Source: Sporothrix humicola | Taxonomy: Eukaryota; Ascomycota; Sordariomycetes; Ophiostomatales; Ophiostomataceae | Reading direction: 5' to 3' | DNA length: 64,000 nt | NCBI GenBank assembly: GCA_021396245.1 | Contig: WNYE01000063.1 | Location: forward strand, 1 to 64,000 | In this document: one piece after another, positions 21,841 through 33,045 of the stretch | Layout of the letters: each line of letters opens with the position of its first letter | Numbering within the stretch: position 1 is the stretch's first letter | Notes under the pieces: model-generated | Databases searched by the model: none | Seen by the model: only the letters and a program-made list of their open reading frames with translations | Told to the model about the DNA's origin: nothing | Program-made: the position numbers and the translations under genes

Positions 21841-24800
21841 TTACAACAGACTCCGGAATGGATGCCGGCAAAAGCCAATCGGCGAGTTTTGTGTGTGCTG
21901 CCACAATGGGCAACTGCCATAAGAATGTGCCGTCAGTTATTGGGGTGAGCGATTTGCGACGCGGATGCGATGCGATGCGCCGGTGGCGGTATATTAAAAA
22001 AGAGGTGAGTAAAAGAAGTCGTTGATGAGTGACGAGGTGATAGCATCCAAATTTGCACGTGTCCCAAAACGGGAATTGTCCAAATGGGGGAGGTAAAGGT
22101 AAAGAATCAGGGGCGAGGCTGTGACAAAAACACGTAAAAATTAGGGGGGGATATAGATATCTGGGAAATCAGAAAAATTGACCGCCAAAACAACACAGCC
22201 TTAAAGAACCTCCATTTGCGATTTTGGTGAGACGAGTGAGGAGGCAGGCGGATGTGGAGGTGGGCACGGGGTGGGACAGGATTAAGACGCGAGGCAGGGG
22301 CCAGCAAACAACCGGGGCGATGTACAACAATCCCAGAATTGCGGTGACGTTACAGAAACAAAACAAGGTACGGTGAGGGAGAGAATCAGAAAAGAAATAC
22401 GGGTATCAGCTGGCTACAGCCCAATGCGAAAAAGAAAGCAGAAAGGGAAAAGGGAAAAAAGGAGGAGAGGGGTCAGTTGCCCAAAAAAGATTGAGAAGCA
22501 ATTCGCATGGGGAAAGGCTGCCCAAAGGAGACAGGGCTAGAGTCGTGAAAAAATACAAAGAGGGAAGGAGCAAACAAGACGAAAAAGTGGCTCCTCTGAC
22601 AGCGTGTAAAGCATGCGACACGCGGCTGTGGGAGATGGAAACAACGTGGTGAGGGAATCGTTGTGATCAAAGGAGGAGACAAGAGGGTGCAAGTGGCTCA
22701 ATGGGTAGAAAGAGAAGGAGCAATGGATGGCCAATTCGCCATAAAAACGGAAAGAAGGGAACTGGCAAAACTAGATGAAAGAGACAAAAGAGACAAGAGC
22801 GGAAAGGGGAAATAATACAAGCAAGGCAAGAACGAACAGGCCCAGCCAATTCCGTCCAATGGTGGAGGACGCCGGTGTTGCTTGCATGTGTTGTGTACGG
22901 AGTATGTGCGCGCGTGAGAGGGCGACACTAAAATGGGCGGGCTGTGAGCCTTTTTTTTCGGTTGCACTGGCGGAGTGGTCACGTGAATAATACGGCCGAG
23001 GCGAGCCTAACCAAATCGCAAGAGAGGGCACCAATGACAACGACAGAAAAGAGAAATAAAACAAGAGACGAGCAACAAAACGGAGCTAAAATAATCTACT
23101 GCACGCAAAAAAGGAAGCACAGCCAAACAGATGCCAGGAAAGGGGGAGGCCAGGAGCAAGCAGCCAGCTCCCAGTGCAACCTTATATCAACGGCGTCCCG
23201 CCCTGTGAACAACGCATCTCCCAAAAGATGCCATGGCCCAATGAACCAAAATGTCAGCCCAATGGGAAATGCACGGCTCCGATTCGCCGCGCACCGGCGG
23301 GGGTTGCTGTTTGATGTACGGAGCAGCATCAACGACATACAGTCGCCGAAGACGGTGGAGACGGTGTTGATAGCTTATGTGAGGAAAACGGTGTGGAAAG
23401 ATCCCAGGATCGCGCCCTCCCCGTGTTCCCCACAGACATCTTTCCATTCTTCCTCTTTCATTTTTGTTCTCCTTTTTATTCTTTTATTTTCATTTTATTT
23501 CGTTCTGTCCTCTACTATTTCCTATTTTACATATTTTCTTGCGTCCTTCCACTACGCACCTGCCTTGTTAGCGGCTCTGTACGGAGTGGTAGTGGCGTCG
23601 TATTTTGTACACGTCGCGACCACATCCAGCAGGCACGCATGAAGATGGTCCGTATTATTATTATTTTTGTTTCCCATACAAATCCTTTCCTCGCTGTGCC
23701 ATGGCGTCACGGTGTGCACGACACGACAATGACCACTGCGGTGTCGGCCAAGGCCAGCACAACCACAAGAGGGCACGCATCTCATTCCCTGTCTTCAAGA
23801 GCCGAGTATGATTGTTCTAGAAAAAAGAAAGAGAAAAAAGAAAGAAAAACAGGGAACAAAGGACGCCCTCGTCCGTTGCGGCCTTATCCTGGATTTGTAC
23901 ATACTTCTTGGACATCCTGTACGTACTTGCACACCCGTGTCTCGTTTCTCCCGCCGTCTGCGACGTATTACGTCCTGCGCCCTAGCACAGAGGTATGTGA
24001 TACGATATTTCCAAATGGTTGTGTGACGTTCATTTAACCTCGAGGATGAGTGTGTCTTATTGAGTGTGGGTGGACGGGAAGAGAGGGGTCATGATCGCGA
24101 GAGCGGTTGCAAGTTGTACAAGTTCTATTCTATTTTACAACTTCCACACTCACAAGATCCCATCGAAAAAGAAAAAAGCAATTACGAAGTGACCAGATGG
24201 GAGAAAAGCAGAGAGCCAGAAAATAAAAAAAGACAAAGCCCAACGAAGAAGAGCCCAACGACACCGGAGAATACAAAGATGGACATACGCACAGGACCAG
24301 ACAATCAAGTGACACTGCCGGCGTACGAGTCTGGCTCGTGTGGAGCCACATGGCAAACCAGGGTGGGAGAGGCGGAGAGCACAGAAGAGGAAGGGGAGGA
24401 ACAGACGAAGCCAAAGAGACGGTGTGTGGATGCAGCCTCTGATTCGATAAACATGCACTCGTTTGCTTGCCTTATTTTTGCCCTCGGATAACTTGAACCT
24501 TTTAATCTTTTCTTTCTCTGTCGAGAGAGCCCGGCCTTTGAATTTATCATATTGGGTTCTTTCTTCTTCTTTTTTTATTTTATTTCGGCCTGGTGTTTCG
24601 TCGTCTGTTCCTACCGTTCACGGCCTGTGAATGGATGACGCACAATTTGCTTGCTTTTTACTGGGGTGTACCGGTGTAATACAAGAAAGCCTCGAAATGA
24701 CGGGGCTACGAAATGACTGGAGGAAAGAAAAAATAGCACTCAAAAGAGGGATCACCGTCCGCCCCGAAATTGGAACCGCCATTCGCTAGATTAAAGGTGT

Positions 24801-25315
24801 CAATTACAAAGCGGCGGGAAGGAAATCAAGGAGAAGATAATAAAAGGAGGGATAAGTACATCGTATAAGAGTGAAAAAATAGAAGATGGCCAGGAACTCA
24901 AAGCCTGACAAAACGAGAAGACGGTGTGAGACATGCAGGCAATTTGGCCAGCCTCTCCTGCATGCTGCCGCAGAGCGGCAGGTTGGACAGGGGCAAGGAC
25001 CGAGCGGACTGCCGAGATAGGGCATGAATTTGTGCAGAATAAAAAAAGCACCAAAAAGACGTTATAGAGCGGTTAGATATTTGTTGCACTTTAGCACATT
25101 TGTCGACAGCATTCTTCCATTGGGCTTCGAGGAATTTTGCTTGCCGTTGGATGCAGTGTAAGGCTGCGCTCTGCCCAGCAACTTCGTCGGGCTTCTTGAA
25201 CAAAGATCGTGAGGCTAGCATATTATTACAGTATCAAATACACGTCGTGATTTTTTCACTTCACATGATACAGTAGCTGAAAGTAATGTACTGTCTATTC
25301 ATTTATATACGGGAG
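21841..25315. other. 3.5 kb interval without a recognised gene
   Basis: The longest gene-poor stretch here, lying between the start of the caspase-like/C2H2 gene and the end of Mus7, both on the minus strand. It has long strand-asymmetric tracts: purine-rich on plus at about 22380-22830, pyrimidine-rich at about 23410-23530, purine-rich again at 24160-24420, pyrimidine-rich at 24500-24590. It carries three TACGGAGT copies or near-copies (22896, 23317, 23580). ORFs up to 232 codons occur but resemble no family and read through the biased tracts. It may hold a long promoter/5' leader, a non-coding RNA, or a small gene missed here. Confidence 0.5.
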
Positions 25316-28300
25316 CTAACGGGAGTCATCTTTGGCCTCCTGTTGCCTTCTCAAAAACAAACGCCTTGCCCGCAATCCCGTACCACGTTTAGTCACCGGT
25401 CGCAATTTCCAGAGCTTCAACTGCCGTTGCAGCTCAGCCAAGAGCTCGTCCATTGACCATGGGCCAAAAGGAACACCCGCACCCGCTGCTACTGCCGTTG
25501 TGGAAGCTGCACCCGCCATAGCAGAAGCTCCCATGCCAGGTCGCGCGCCAGCTTTGCGCACCGTGATAGATCCATTGTCTACAACCCAATTGTCGCGGAT
25601 GTGCTGTACGACCTTCTTGCTGAAGAGGTCAATCTGTGCTCGGTCGCCCGGTCCGGTGTTGCCTCCTGTGTACTTCGTGGCAGGTGAATATCTATTGTCG
25701 CTGTACACTGCGAAAGTGTTGCTGCTTCGTAGACTCGAGGAAACAACGTCACTGTCGATCTCTAAGAATGTTGAAAACAAAGTCTTTGGGGCCGGCGGAA
25801 CATTGGCAGTGTCATTGATATTGGCATCACCCCCATTGACAGCACTGTTTTCGGGCAGAGGTGGAACGTATCGTCGTCGTTTATCGATGCGCGGAGGCGC
25901 GAGATCTGCGAGGACAGACTCGACAAACCGGTAGAATCCCGCAATGGCACCGTCGAGCCTCACCTGTACGGACGGAGCGCTGGGCAGGCACGAACACGTC
26001 ATCAAGTACGGCTGCAGTAGGTTGGCCAGGGCTGCCAATTGGGCCATCGTATGCACCCGTACACAAAATTGTGTCGGCTGTGTGTTACCACCAAGCAGAG
26101 GAACAGTAATATCGGGGCCAGAGCCGGCCTGCCCTGCGGCGCCAGTGCGCGCCGCATCGGCTGCCAGTGTCAGTGCTGCCCACTGCAACCATGCCACAAT
26201 GTCCTCCATCAGCCCGACCACGCCACCCGTGACATTGTCTTCGCCAATGTCCTTGGGCACAGGCGACCGCGTGACAAACTGCTCCATTGCGCTGTAGTAC
26301 ACGTCCAGCAGCGGCCAGGCTTCTTCTGCTTCGCTGGTCGCGCGGAGGATCGCAGGCAGCATCCGCTCCATCATGAACCCGAGCACATTGTCGTTCTCCA
26401 TGCTGCGCTCCAGAATCTTGCACTCTTGATCAAGCTTGTTGTTGGCCAGGGCGATATTGAAATTGTTGTGTAGATAGTGGAAGAGCTGGGGCGCCGCGGT
26501 CGCCTCACCCTCGCCGAGCCGCAGGCCATACGTGATGATGCTGGCCGTCCGCAGCTGAGGATCTTCCGGTGAAGGCGAAAACTCCTGGCTTTGGTCGTAG
26601 AAAAAGGTGTCTAGAGGGCAGATGTCACTGCCGTGCGACCTGATCAGAGCCACGATCCCTCGCACAAAGACAATGTATTTTTCGTGTTCTGTAGGCTCCG
26701 TCTTGGCGTATTTCAGGTCCTCCTTCATCTGCTGCATCACGAGCTTCAGTGCCCGCGCGAAATCGCCTCGTAATTGCTGTCGCCGGGTGGAACCGTCTGC
26801 GTCCCGCAATTGCTGCCGGATAGAGACCATCGCACAAGCAAAGTAGTCACGATTGGACTCGTAATTGGGTGCCTGGTCGTTCGCGGGTATGTTTGCCCGC
26901 CGAACATAGGGAAGATCGTGTTGCTTGAGCACCTCGGCAAGCCGGTTCTCATAGGCCAAGAACCGACGCGGTTTGACAATAGCCAGCATCCAGAGCTCCA
27001 GGATGCTGTTGCCCAGGTCTTTGAAATCAAACACATTGCTCCGGACCACAGCCGACACGAAAAGAGGCAGAAATTTACGCTGCATGAGGCCAGGCGCATG
27101 TGGGAGCCGCTCGAAAATGCAATACTCGCCGGAACCAAAGAACCGGGACAGGCTGTACACGCCGGAGTGGATAAATCGGCTTGCAAGGCGAGCTGCAACG
27201 GTAACGCATCGTTCTGTGCACTTGACACGGAGATCGGCAACAGATTGGGGCAGATCTTCCCATGACATGTGTGTGATTGTATTGTTCAGGCGGAAGAAGC
27301 CCTTAGCCAACTTGTGGTCGATCATCAGAACAGCATCGTCTGCCTCCTGCGGATCTATGGCATCCGCCGAGCTGGAGTACTGATCGTCCATGGCTTTTTC
27401 GAGTCGGTCCATATAGTGGTCCACAACATCGAGAGCGGTGCTGAGGATGCTCCAGTTTGTCTTGGGTCCGACCAGATCCAGCTTCGTAAAGATTGCGTTC
27501 AGCTGGTCGACATTGAAGCAATAGGTAGCGACGCCGAGGGTTTTGCTGTGCCTGAGAACATCGAGAGAAGAGACAACACACGCATGCAGCACGTCCATAG
27601 CGGCTGCTCGGTTGGCTGCTGCCATGGCCTTGACCATATCGGGGCTGATTCCTTGCATCATGGCCGTCGAGAGATTCTGGAACTGACGGTGCATGTCCGT
27701 CTCTGCAGAGAGGTACTGGTCCAGCATTTGTTGGAAAATGTTTTTCATCCAAGAGTGGAAGCCCCTGTAGACACTGTAACCCTCATCGCCGGCAATAACA
27801 AAGCGTGCCAGCTGGGTCCAAGCGCGAATGTTGATCAGACAGGCCTCTTTGTGAGAATTTGCGGGCACGACAAGTTTCTCGATCTGGTGGATAGGCGGCC
27901 GAATGTCGGGAGAAGCGGCCCAGTACAGGGTGCACAGGAGATCGTGGTGGTTTCGCAGAGCGGCCAGGTCTCTTTCATGGACGTCCATTTCCTTGAGCAG
28001 CTGGCGATCATGGTTTGGGAGAACGCGGGAAACCAGGTTGGTCATCTCCTTTGACTGGCCAAGTCTCTTGAGTTGCAAAATAACCAGGCCAACCATCTTG
28101 ATGAATATGTGGAAGCACTTGTCGTCTGATTCGAGGGCAAGAGAGGGAGATTCGGCAAGTTCTTCGAGGAAGCGAGGAGATCGGTGTGCTTCCTCGTTCC
28201 GCAAGTGTGCAAAGCCCTGCGAGCCGTAAAAATCAAAGATGGTGCCAACAATGGTCTTGCAGCGACGCCAACCCCATTCTTGGACGAGGTAATGGCAGCG

Positions 28301-31300
28301 GCCCACGATAGCCCGGCAGTACGCGTTGAAGCTCGGCGACTGGTGTGGGTTGACCTTGTAGAGCTGGAAGACTCTGTCCAAGGCCTTCTTTGGCAATTCC
28401 CATCCGTCCAGGGGCATTGAAAGTCGAATTCCGGACCGGACAATGCCAAAGCTGTCAAACTCGCCCAAGGGCAAAAGCGTAAACATGTCTTCCCACAATT
28501 TTTCAAGCTGACTAGCGTTTGTGCAGGCTCCAATGCTCTTGTCGGCAAGCATGACGGAGTATGCCACGTCCCAAAAGCCGGCCCGTGGAATTTTAACATG
28601 CTCCAAGACCTGCATGAGGACAACCCAGGAGTTGATAGCTTGCATGTTTCGTCGGATCCCGCGGTCCCGGAAGAGGCCACGCTGGAAATCGCTGTAGGAA
28701 GCACGGATATCGTCAAGGTCATGCTTTAACAATGTCTTCGCAGAGAGTTTTGCGGCTGCTTTGAGCATGTCCTCGACTTGAAACGAGTAGGACATGCACT
28801 CTGGAGTGTCCCGGCAGATCTGCAAAATCCATGTTGTGATTGCAAGAATGCCCGTCACCGCCGCCATGTGGCTGGTTTCAATCGTGTTTGTTGACGACTG
28901 ACCTGGTTGGAAATTGGAGGTCTCAGCCCGGCCAATAAACCCTTTTATAACCTCGAGGCTTCGAACAACAAAGGCTTTCCGTACATCTGGTGCAGATGAG
29001 GCTGTCGTCATTGTGGTTTGAATAAAGTCAAGAAGAAAGTTGACCATGGCATGCACCTTTGACCCAACAAAAGTGTCAGCTGCGGAAGGGGCATTAAGAG
29101 TGTCTGCCAACCAGTCCATTAGAATGCCGTACTCCGAGGACGATACCTCATCCCAGGTGCTCCATCTAAGCGTCCGTTGATCCAGCTGGAACGATGTCGT
29201 TGGGGCAGGGAGACGTAGTGGCTCAGAGTCGCCCAGAGAAGTCGTGCTAAACGCCAGGCTGAGCCGGCCACTGCCAATGAGAGTGCTTTGATGGAAGAAG
29301 ACATCTCCATCGAGAGGGAAGATGTCAAAATGCTGGGAGTACTGAGACCCGAAAGGCCCCAGCCCATGCAGTTTTTCTCCATCGCGATCAACATTATTAA
29401 CCACTAGGTCAACAGTCACAGGGCCGATATCTAGAGGAATAGGATCCAAGGCATGGGCAAACCGTGGAGCAGATATGTCAACCTGCCGTGGATTGTATCG
29501 TTTGCGGAATCTTGACCTCTTCCTGTTCTCTTGTGGATTGACAGCAGGTTCTTGCCGTGATGGTTCTGGCTGAATGTCGTCATCCAGCCCAAAGTCGGTG
29601 GCTTGAAATGGCTGGTGGTCTACAAAGGAAGCCTCTTCGACACCACCATAAGCTGATGCTCGGTCATCAACAAACTGCTCAAGCCGCACGTTCGGCAGAG
29701 GGAGCGCATTTCGTCGCCCCCTCCGGTACATGTCATCAAGCTGTCTCTTCTTTGAGATAAATCCTGCTCTGCCAGGTTTACCTGTCGCCTCAGTCTCCAA
29801 CTGTGCTGGCCGTGTCATTGTATCTGTGCGAGTGGCCATGTTGATTCGCAAGTGGGGTGGGCGCGGTGGCGCCGCAAGTTTGACTTGAGAAATGCGGTTC
29901 ACAAAAGCGCCTGGCTGTGTTTTTCTCGCTGTAGTTGTCTTCGACGCCGCAGGATGCCGGGGAGCTGCTGGTCTTGGAACCGAGTATGGCGCGAGATTCG
30001 GTGACATTTCTTGAAGTGCTGGCTGCTGCCTTGGTTGCCTTAGCCATTTTGGCGGGTTAGGGATCTTGGGTCTGATCTTCCCGGCCTTCCAGTCCCGGAG
30101 GACGGACAGAGCATCCACATTGTCAGCCCGGCTGCCCAGGTTGATGACCTTTCGAGACGGGCTTGTCTTTCCCAGGGTAGCTTTTTGCCTTGCAGTTCGA
30201 GCAGCAACACGGATGAAGGCCGGCGCCTCTGGCTCGATGAAATCAAGAATACTCAAGAGTGGAGGCGTTGCCGGTGGTCTCCGCATCCTCTTGGTGCCGC
30301 TGCTGCTGGACTTATGCGGGTTACTCTGTCGCTTGCTCACAGACGACGATTGTTTGCGGGAGAGCTTGCGGTCGACTGTAGATGAAGAGGCAGAGCGGCC
30401 CATCGAATTTGTGATCTTGGGCTGCCGTGTCTTCTGACTCGGTGCGGTGCCGTTGAACGCGCTTAGTGATCGTGTTTTTGATTTCTTTGGTTGTGGACCA
30501 GATAAAGTTGACGGTCTATTCCGTTTTAATCCAGGCGCCATGCGGTCAATGGAGTTGTCTTCCATCACCGAGCCGATATCTTCGTCGTCAAGAATCAAAG
30601 GGGCAACTGGGACATATCCTTCCTCGTCCGAGTCCCACGACTCAAGACCAAGTGCTTTTGGCTTTGGCCGGTCGCCCATATCCACCACGCTGTCATTATC
30701 ATTATTTTTGTTGTTCATGCTGGTGTCGTTTTCATTATCGTCATCAGATTCGTCAAATAAGGGGGCGAGTGTTGCAAGAGGGTTGGTGCTGTGACCCTGT
30801 CTTGGTAAAGCAACACCTTTTCTGGGGACCTGGTCATTTTGTTGGCCATGCCGCCTCTGGGTGGCCGGCAGTCTGGCGGCACCAACCCGTGATGATTTTT
30901 GCTGATCAAGCCGCAGCCAAGAAGCAGGCAAGACTCCCTTGATCCGCCTGCTATTCTTACGCACGGCTTCGGATTCGCTCTGGCTCTCATCAAAGGCGTC
31001 TTCCCCTCGCGATTGGGAAACTTCCCTCGAGTTTTGATTTTGGTTACCACCAACACCGCCGTCGCTAATATCCTCGTCGGCAATTGCTATGATATGTTGA
31101 TTTGACGGGAAAGCGACCGGGGACACAGACCGTGGCCGAGCAACTCTTGTTCGTGTAGCGGAGCGAGGAAGCTGGTCCGGCGACGAGTCCATACGGACAG
31201 GGATCCATTTTGCTCGGGTTGGGCCTGGTTGGAGAGCTTGATCAACAAGACGGGCCCGTTTTGCTGCCGAAGATGTCTTTGGCGAGCTCATGCGTTTGGA

Positions 31301-32566
31301 AAGCCGGTTCTGTTGCTGTGCTTTTTTACGTAGGAAAGACTCCGTTGTTGGGAAATCGTCCGAGTCCGGCAGGCTTGTGTTGTCTGTTCCGTTGTCGGCG
31401 GCATCCTGGCTGCTCATGGGTAGAATACGGTGTGCAGGCGTTGAAGTTCGGGGTGTGAGAGAAGACATTGCAATATCGCCGAGGTCTGCCTGACTGCTTG
31501 GGAAGTCATACAAGCTGTCCTCAGAAATAGCAGAGTCACGGCCTTGCCTTTGGGCCGGTAGCTGGCTTTCCTCTTCCTGCTGGAACTCCCGCTCTTGCGA
31601 GTCCTCCTCCACAGCCTGTTTTCGCGGGGCGCTGTTGTATTCCGTGCGAACGGGCTTCACGCCGTGTGATTTCATGGCCCGTGCATACTGTGCACCTTCT
31701 AGCAGGTATGGGTGCTGCTGGATTGGTTTCCGAGGTCGTAGTGAGCGTACAAAGCCTAGTCGGAAAGCTGGGGGCGAGTCGGGGAGAATGGGAAACGGAG
31801 ACGACATGCGAGCTGCTCGATCAGGAGAAGCTGGCGGCGGTGGTCGGTCGGCAAGAGGTGAGGGTGATCGTGAGAGACTCGAGAGAGATGATGTAGGAGA
31901 GAACGAGAAAGGATCAGTTGGCAGAGGAGGTGTGGCAGCTGGGGAATCGTTGGGTGGTTGTGACTGGCGTCGATGCTCTGGTGTTGTTTGAGATGCATTT
32001 TGAATTTGGGAGTGTCGAGACCGCCTCGACTGTTGAGATATTTGTGATGGCCGAGGACCTTCATAGTTTTGACTCCGTTGTGATAGTCGTGGAGTTCCCC
32101 CCCGTGGCGGTGTTGCATCGGCCTCGTTTGTCTGTAGCTCGTCCTTTGAATTGTTGACTGGTACCTCGAGGCCGAGAATTTGAGGCGGACTCGAAGGAAG
32201 AGGATCCAATGGTTGTTCCTCATATTGAAGGCCGTCGGAAACAAGATCGATCTCATCACCCGAGTCGTCGGGCGGGAGGGAGACTCTCCGGGGTGTGGAC
32301 GTTCGAGTCGGAGAGGGCGTTCTCGGACTTCGTGCAGCATTTCTCGAAGATGAAGATGGGGTTCGTGTGAAGTGGTTATCTCGTCGTGGAGAGAGCACAA
32401 TCTCGAGGACGGGCTCTCCTGGTGGCTTCTGTTTAACGTGGATGCCCCGAGACTTCACAGTAGCATCGTCCTCGACCTGGTCGTCGTCCTCCAGAGGCTC
32501 CTGGCTTTCGAATTCTTCTTCGTCTGAATCTGGGACTTCGCCCAGAAGCTGCCAGTTTCTCCCCAT
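25316..32566 (-). CDS. MUS7: Mus7/Mms22 family replication-repair protein
   Basis: A single uninterrupted minus-strand frame encodes 2416 aa. The N-terminal signature MGRNWQLLGEVPDSDEEEFESQE is typical of fungal Mus7/Mms22, which works with the Rtt101-Mms1 cullin ligase at stalled forks and in replication-coupled recombination in the nucleus. Residues 1 to about 1000 are Ser/Pro/Arg-rich and disordered, with many acidic and basic patches. The later part (from about RKRYNPRQVDISAPRFAHALDPIPLDIGP) is the structured, mostly helical family region reaching to the C-terminus (RRLFLRRQQEAKDDSR). No frameshift or intron is needed. The start ATG at 32566 is the only one that keeps the family N-terminus. 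Confidence 0.9.
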   Translation of the reverse strand: MGRNWQLLGEVPDSDEEEFESQEPLEDDDQVEDDATVKSRGIHVKQKPPGEPVLEIVLSPRRDNHFTRTPSSSSRNAARSPRTPSPTRTSTPRRVSLPPDDSGDEIDLVSDGLQYEEQPLDPLPSSPPQILGLEVPVNNSKDELQTNEADATPPRGGTPRLSQRSQNYEGPRPSQISQQSRRSRHSQIQNASQTTPEHRRQSQPPNDSPAATPPLPTDPFSFSPTSSLSSLSRSPSPLADRPPPPASPDRAARMSSPFPILPDSPPAFRLGFVRSLRPRKPIQQHPYLLEGAQYARAMKSHGVKPVRTEYNSAPRKQAVEEDSQEREFQQEEESQLPAQRQGRDSAISEDSLYDFPSSQADLGDIAMSSLTPRTSTPAHRILPMSSQDAADNGTDNTSLPDSDDFPTTESFLRKKAQQQNRLSKRMSSPKTSSAAKRARLVDQALQPGPTRAKWIPVRMDSSPDQLPRSATRTRVARPRSVSPVAFPSNQHIIAIADEDISDGGVGGNQNQNSREVSQSRGEDAFDESQSESEAVRKNSRRIKGVLPASWLRLDQQKSSRVGAARLPATQRRHGQQNDQVPRKGVALPRQGHSTNPLATLAPLFDESDDDNENDTSMNNKNNDNDSVVDMGDRPKPKALGLESWDSDEEGYVPVAPLILDDEDIGSVMEDNSIDRMAPGLKRNRPSTLSGPQPKKSKTRSLSAFNGTAPSQKTRQPKITNSMGRSASSSTVDRKLSRKQSSSVSKRQSNPHKSSSSGTKRMRRPPATPPLLSILDFIEPEAPAFIRVAARTARQKATLGKTSPSRKVINLGSRADNVDALSVLRDWKAGKIRPKIPNPPKWLRQPRQQPALQEMSPNLAPYSVPRPAAPRHPAASKTTTARKTQPGAFVNRISQVKLAAPPRPPHLRINMATRTDTMTRPAQLETEATGKPGRAGFISKKRQLDDMYRRGRRNALPLPNVRLEQFVDDRASAYGGVEEASFVDHQPFQATDFGLDDDIQPEPSRQEPAVNPQENRKRSRFRKRYNPRQVDISAPRFAHALDPIPLDIGPVTVDLVVNNVDRDGEKLHGLGPFGSQYSQHFDIFPLDGDVFFHQSTLIGSGRLSLAFSTTSLGDSEPLRLPAPTTSFQLDQRTLRWSTWDEVSSSEYGILMDWLADTLNAPSAADTFVGSKVHAMVNFLLDFIQTTMTTASSAPDVRKAFVVRSLEVIKGFIGRAETSNFQPGQSSTNTIETSHMAAVTGILAITTWILQICRDTPECMSYSFQVEDMLKAAAKLSAKTLLKHDLDDIRASYSDFQRGLFRDRGIRRNMQAINSWVVLMQVLEHVKIPRAGFWDVAYSVMLADKSIGACTNASQLEKLWEDMFTLLPLGEFDSFGIVRSGIRLSMPLDGWELPKKALDRVFQLYKVNPHQSPSFNAYCRAIVGRCHYLVQEWGWRRCKTIVGTIFDFYGSQGFAHLRNEEAHRSPRFLEELAESPSLALESDDKCFHIFIKMVGLVILQLKRLGQSKEMTNLVSRVLPNHDRQLLKEMDVHERDLAALRNHHDLLCTLYWAASPDIRPPIHQIEKLVVPANSHKEACLINIRAWTQLARFVIAGDEGYSVYRGFHSWMKNIFQQMLDQYLSAETDMHRQFQNLSTAMMQGISPDMVKAMAAANRAAAMDVLHACVVSSLDVLRHSKTLGVATYCFNVDQLNAIFTKLDLVGPKTNWSILSTALDVVDHYMDRLEKAMDDQYSSSADAIDPQEADDAVLMIDHKLAKGFFRLNNTITHMSWEDLPQSVADLRVKCTERCVTVAARLASRFIHSGVYSLSRFFGSGEYCIFERLPHAPGLMQRKFLPLFVSAVVRSNVFDFKDLGNSILELWMLAIVKPRRFLAYENRLAEVLKQHDLPYVRRANIPANDQAPNYESNRDYFACAMVSIRQQLRDADGSTRRQQLRGDFARALKLVMQQMKEDLKYAKTEPTEHEKYIVFVRGIVALIRSHGSDICPLDTFFYDQSQEFSPSPEDPQLRTASIITYGLRLGEGEATAAPQLFHYLHNNFNIALANNKLDQECKILERSMENDNVLGFMMERMLPAILRATSEAEEAWPLLDVYYSAMEQFVTRSPVPKDIGEDNVTGGVVGLMEDIVAWLQWAALTLAADAARTGAAGQAGSGPDITVPLLGGNTQPTQFCVRVHTMAQLAALANLLQPYLMTCSCLPSAPSVQVRLDGAIAGFYRFVESVLADLAPPRIDKRRRYVPPLPENSAVNGGDANINDTANVPPAPKTLFSTFLEIDSDVVSSSLRSSNTFAVYSDNRYSPATKYTGGNTGPGDRAQIDLFSKKVVQHIRDNWVVDNGSITVRKAGARPGMGASAMAGAASTTAVAAGAGVPFGPWSMDELLAELQRQLKLWKLRPVTKRGTGLRARRLFLRRQQEAKDDSR

Positions 32567-33045
32567 TGCAAAGGGTGCTGCATCATAATATGGAGGGCAT
32601 CTGTATTGCGTTTTTCGTGAAATAGTGTGATAAGCGTGTCTGGTACGTATTCTGGCGCTCGGATTTCCAAAATGTGTTAGAAAATGTCGGTTTGTTGTAC
32701 GTTATCTGCAAAAGTGTACTTTGAAGTCAGTTCTGGTGACGATGTGATAGTGCAATTAAGGTGGGACGCGTCGATTCGAAAATCTGCTGCCAGAAGACGC
32801 GTCTGGCGGCCCTTGGGGCTAGGACCCCACTAAAGCTGTCCGCTGTCCGCTAAACCGGGCCAGCCCAGCGTGCCTGTCTTAAACAGCGGCGCACTTTCGA
32901 CACTGTACGTGCACTGTAGCCAGGATAATGTCAAGCTTTCGATTTTCACACACATATACGTTTCAATCATCCATCACTTCATGACAACCATTTGTTTTCA
33001 AGGAACCGGGCTTCTTATGCAGCCACGTTTATTACAGCCGCCGCC
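32567..33045. promoter_or_regulatory. Divergent intergenic region, Mus7 / Ecm19-like gene
   Basis: 479 bp separate two divergent starts, so it should contain both promoters. No ORF or repeat of note. Confidence 0.5.

Noticed and set aside
22380..22830. Possible transposon remnant or telomere-like tract
   Set aside because: Purine-rich but without terminal repeats, TTAGGG units or transposase-like frames; more like a CT-rich leader on the minus strand.
22944..23642. 232-codon frame in the gene-free interval
   Set aside because: Lys/Gln-rich then Phe/Leu-rich sequence following the local base bias; no motif, poor start context.
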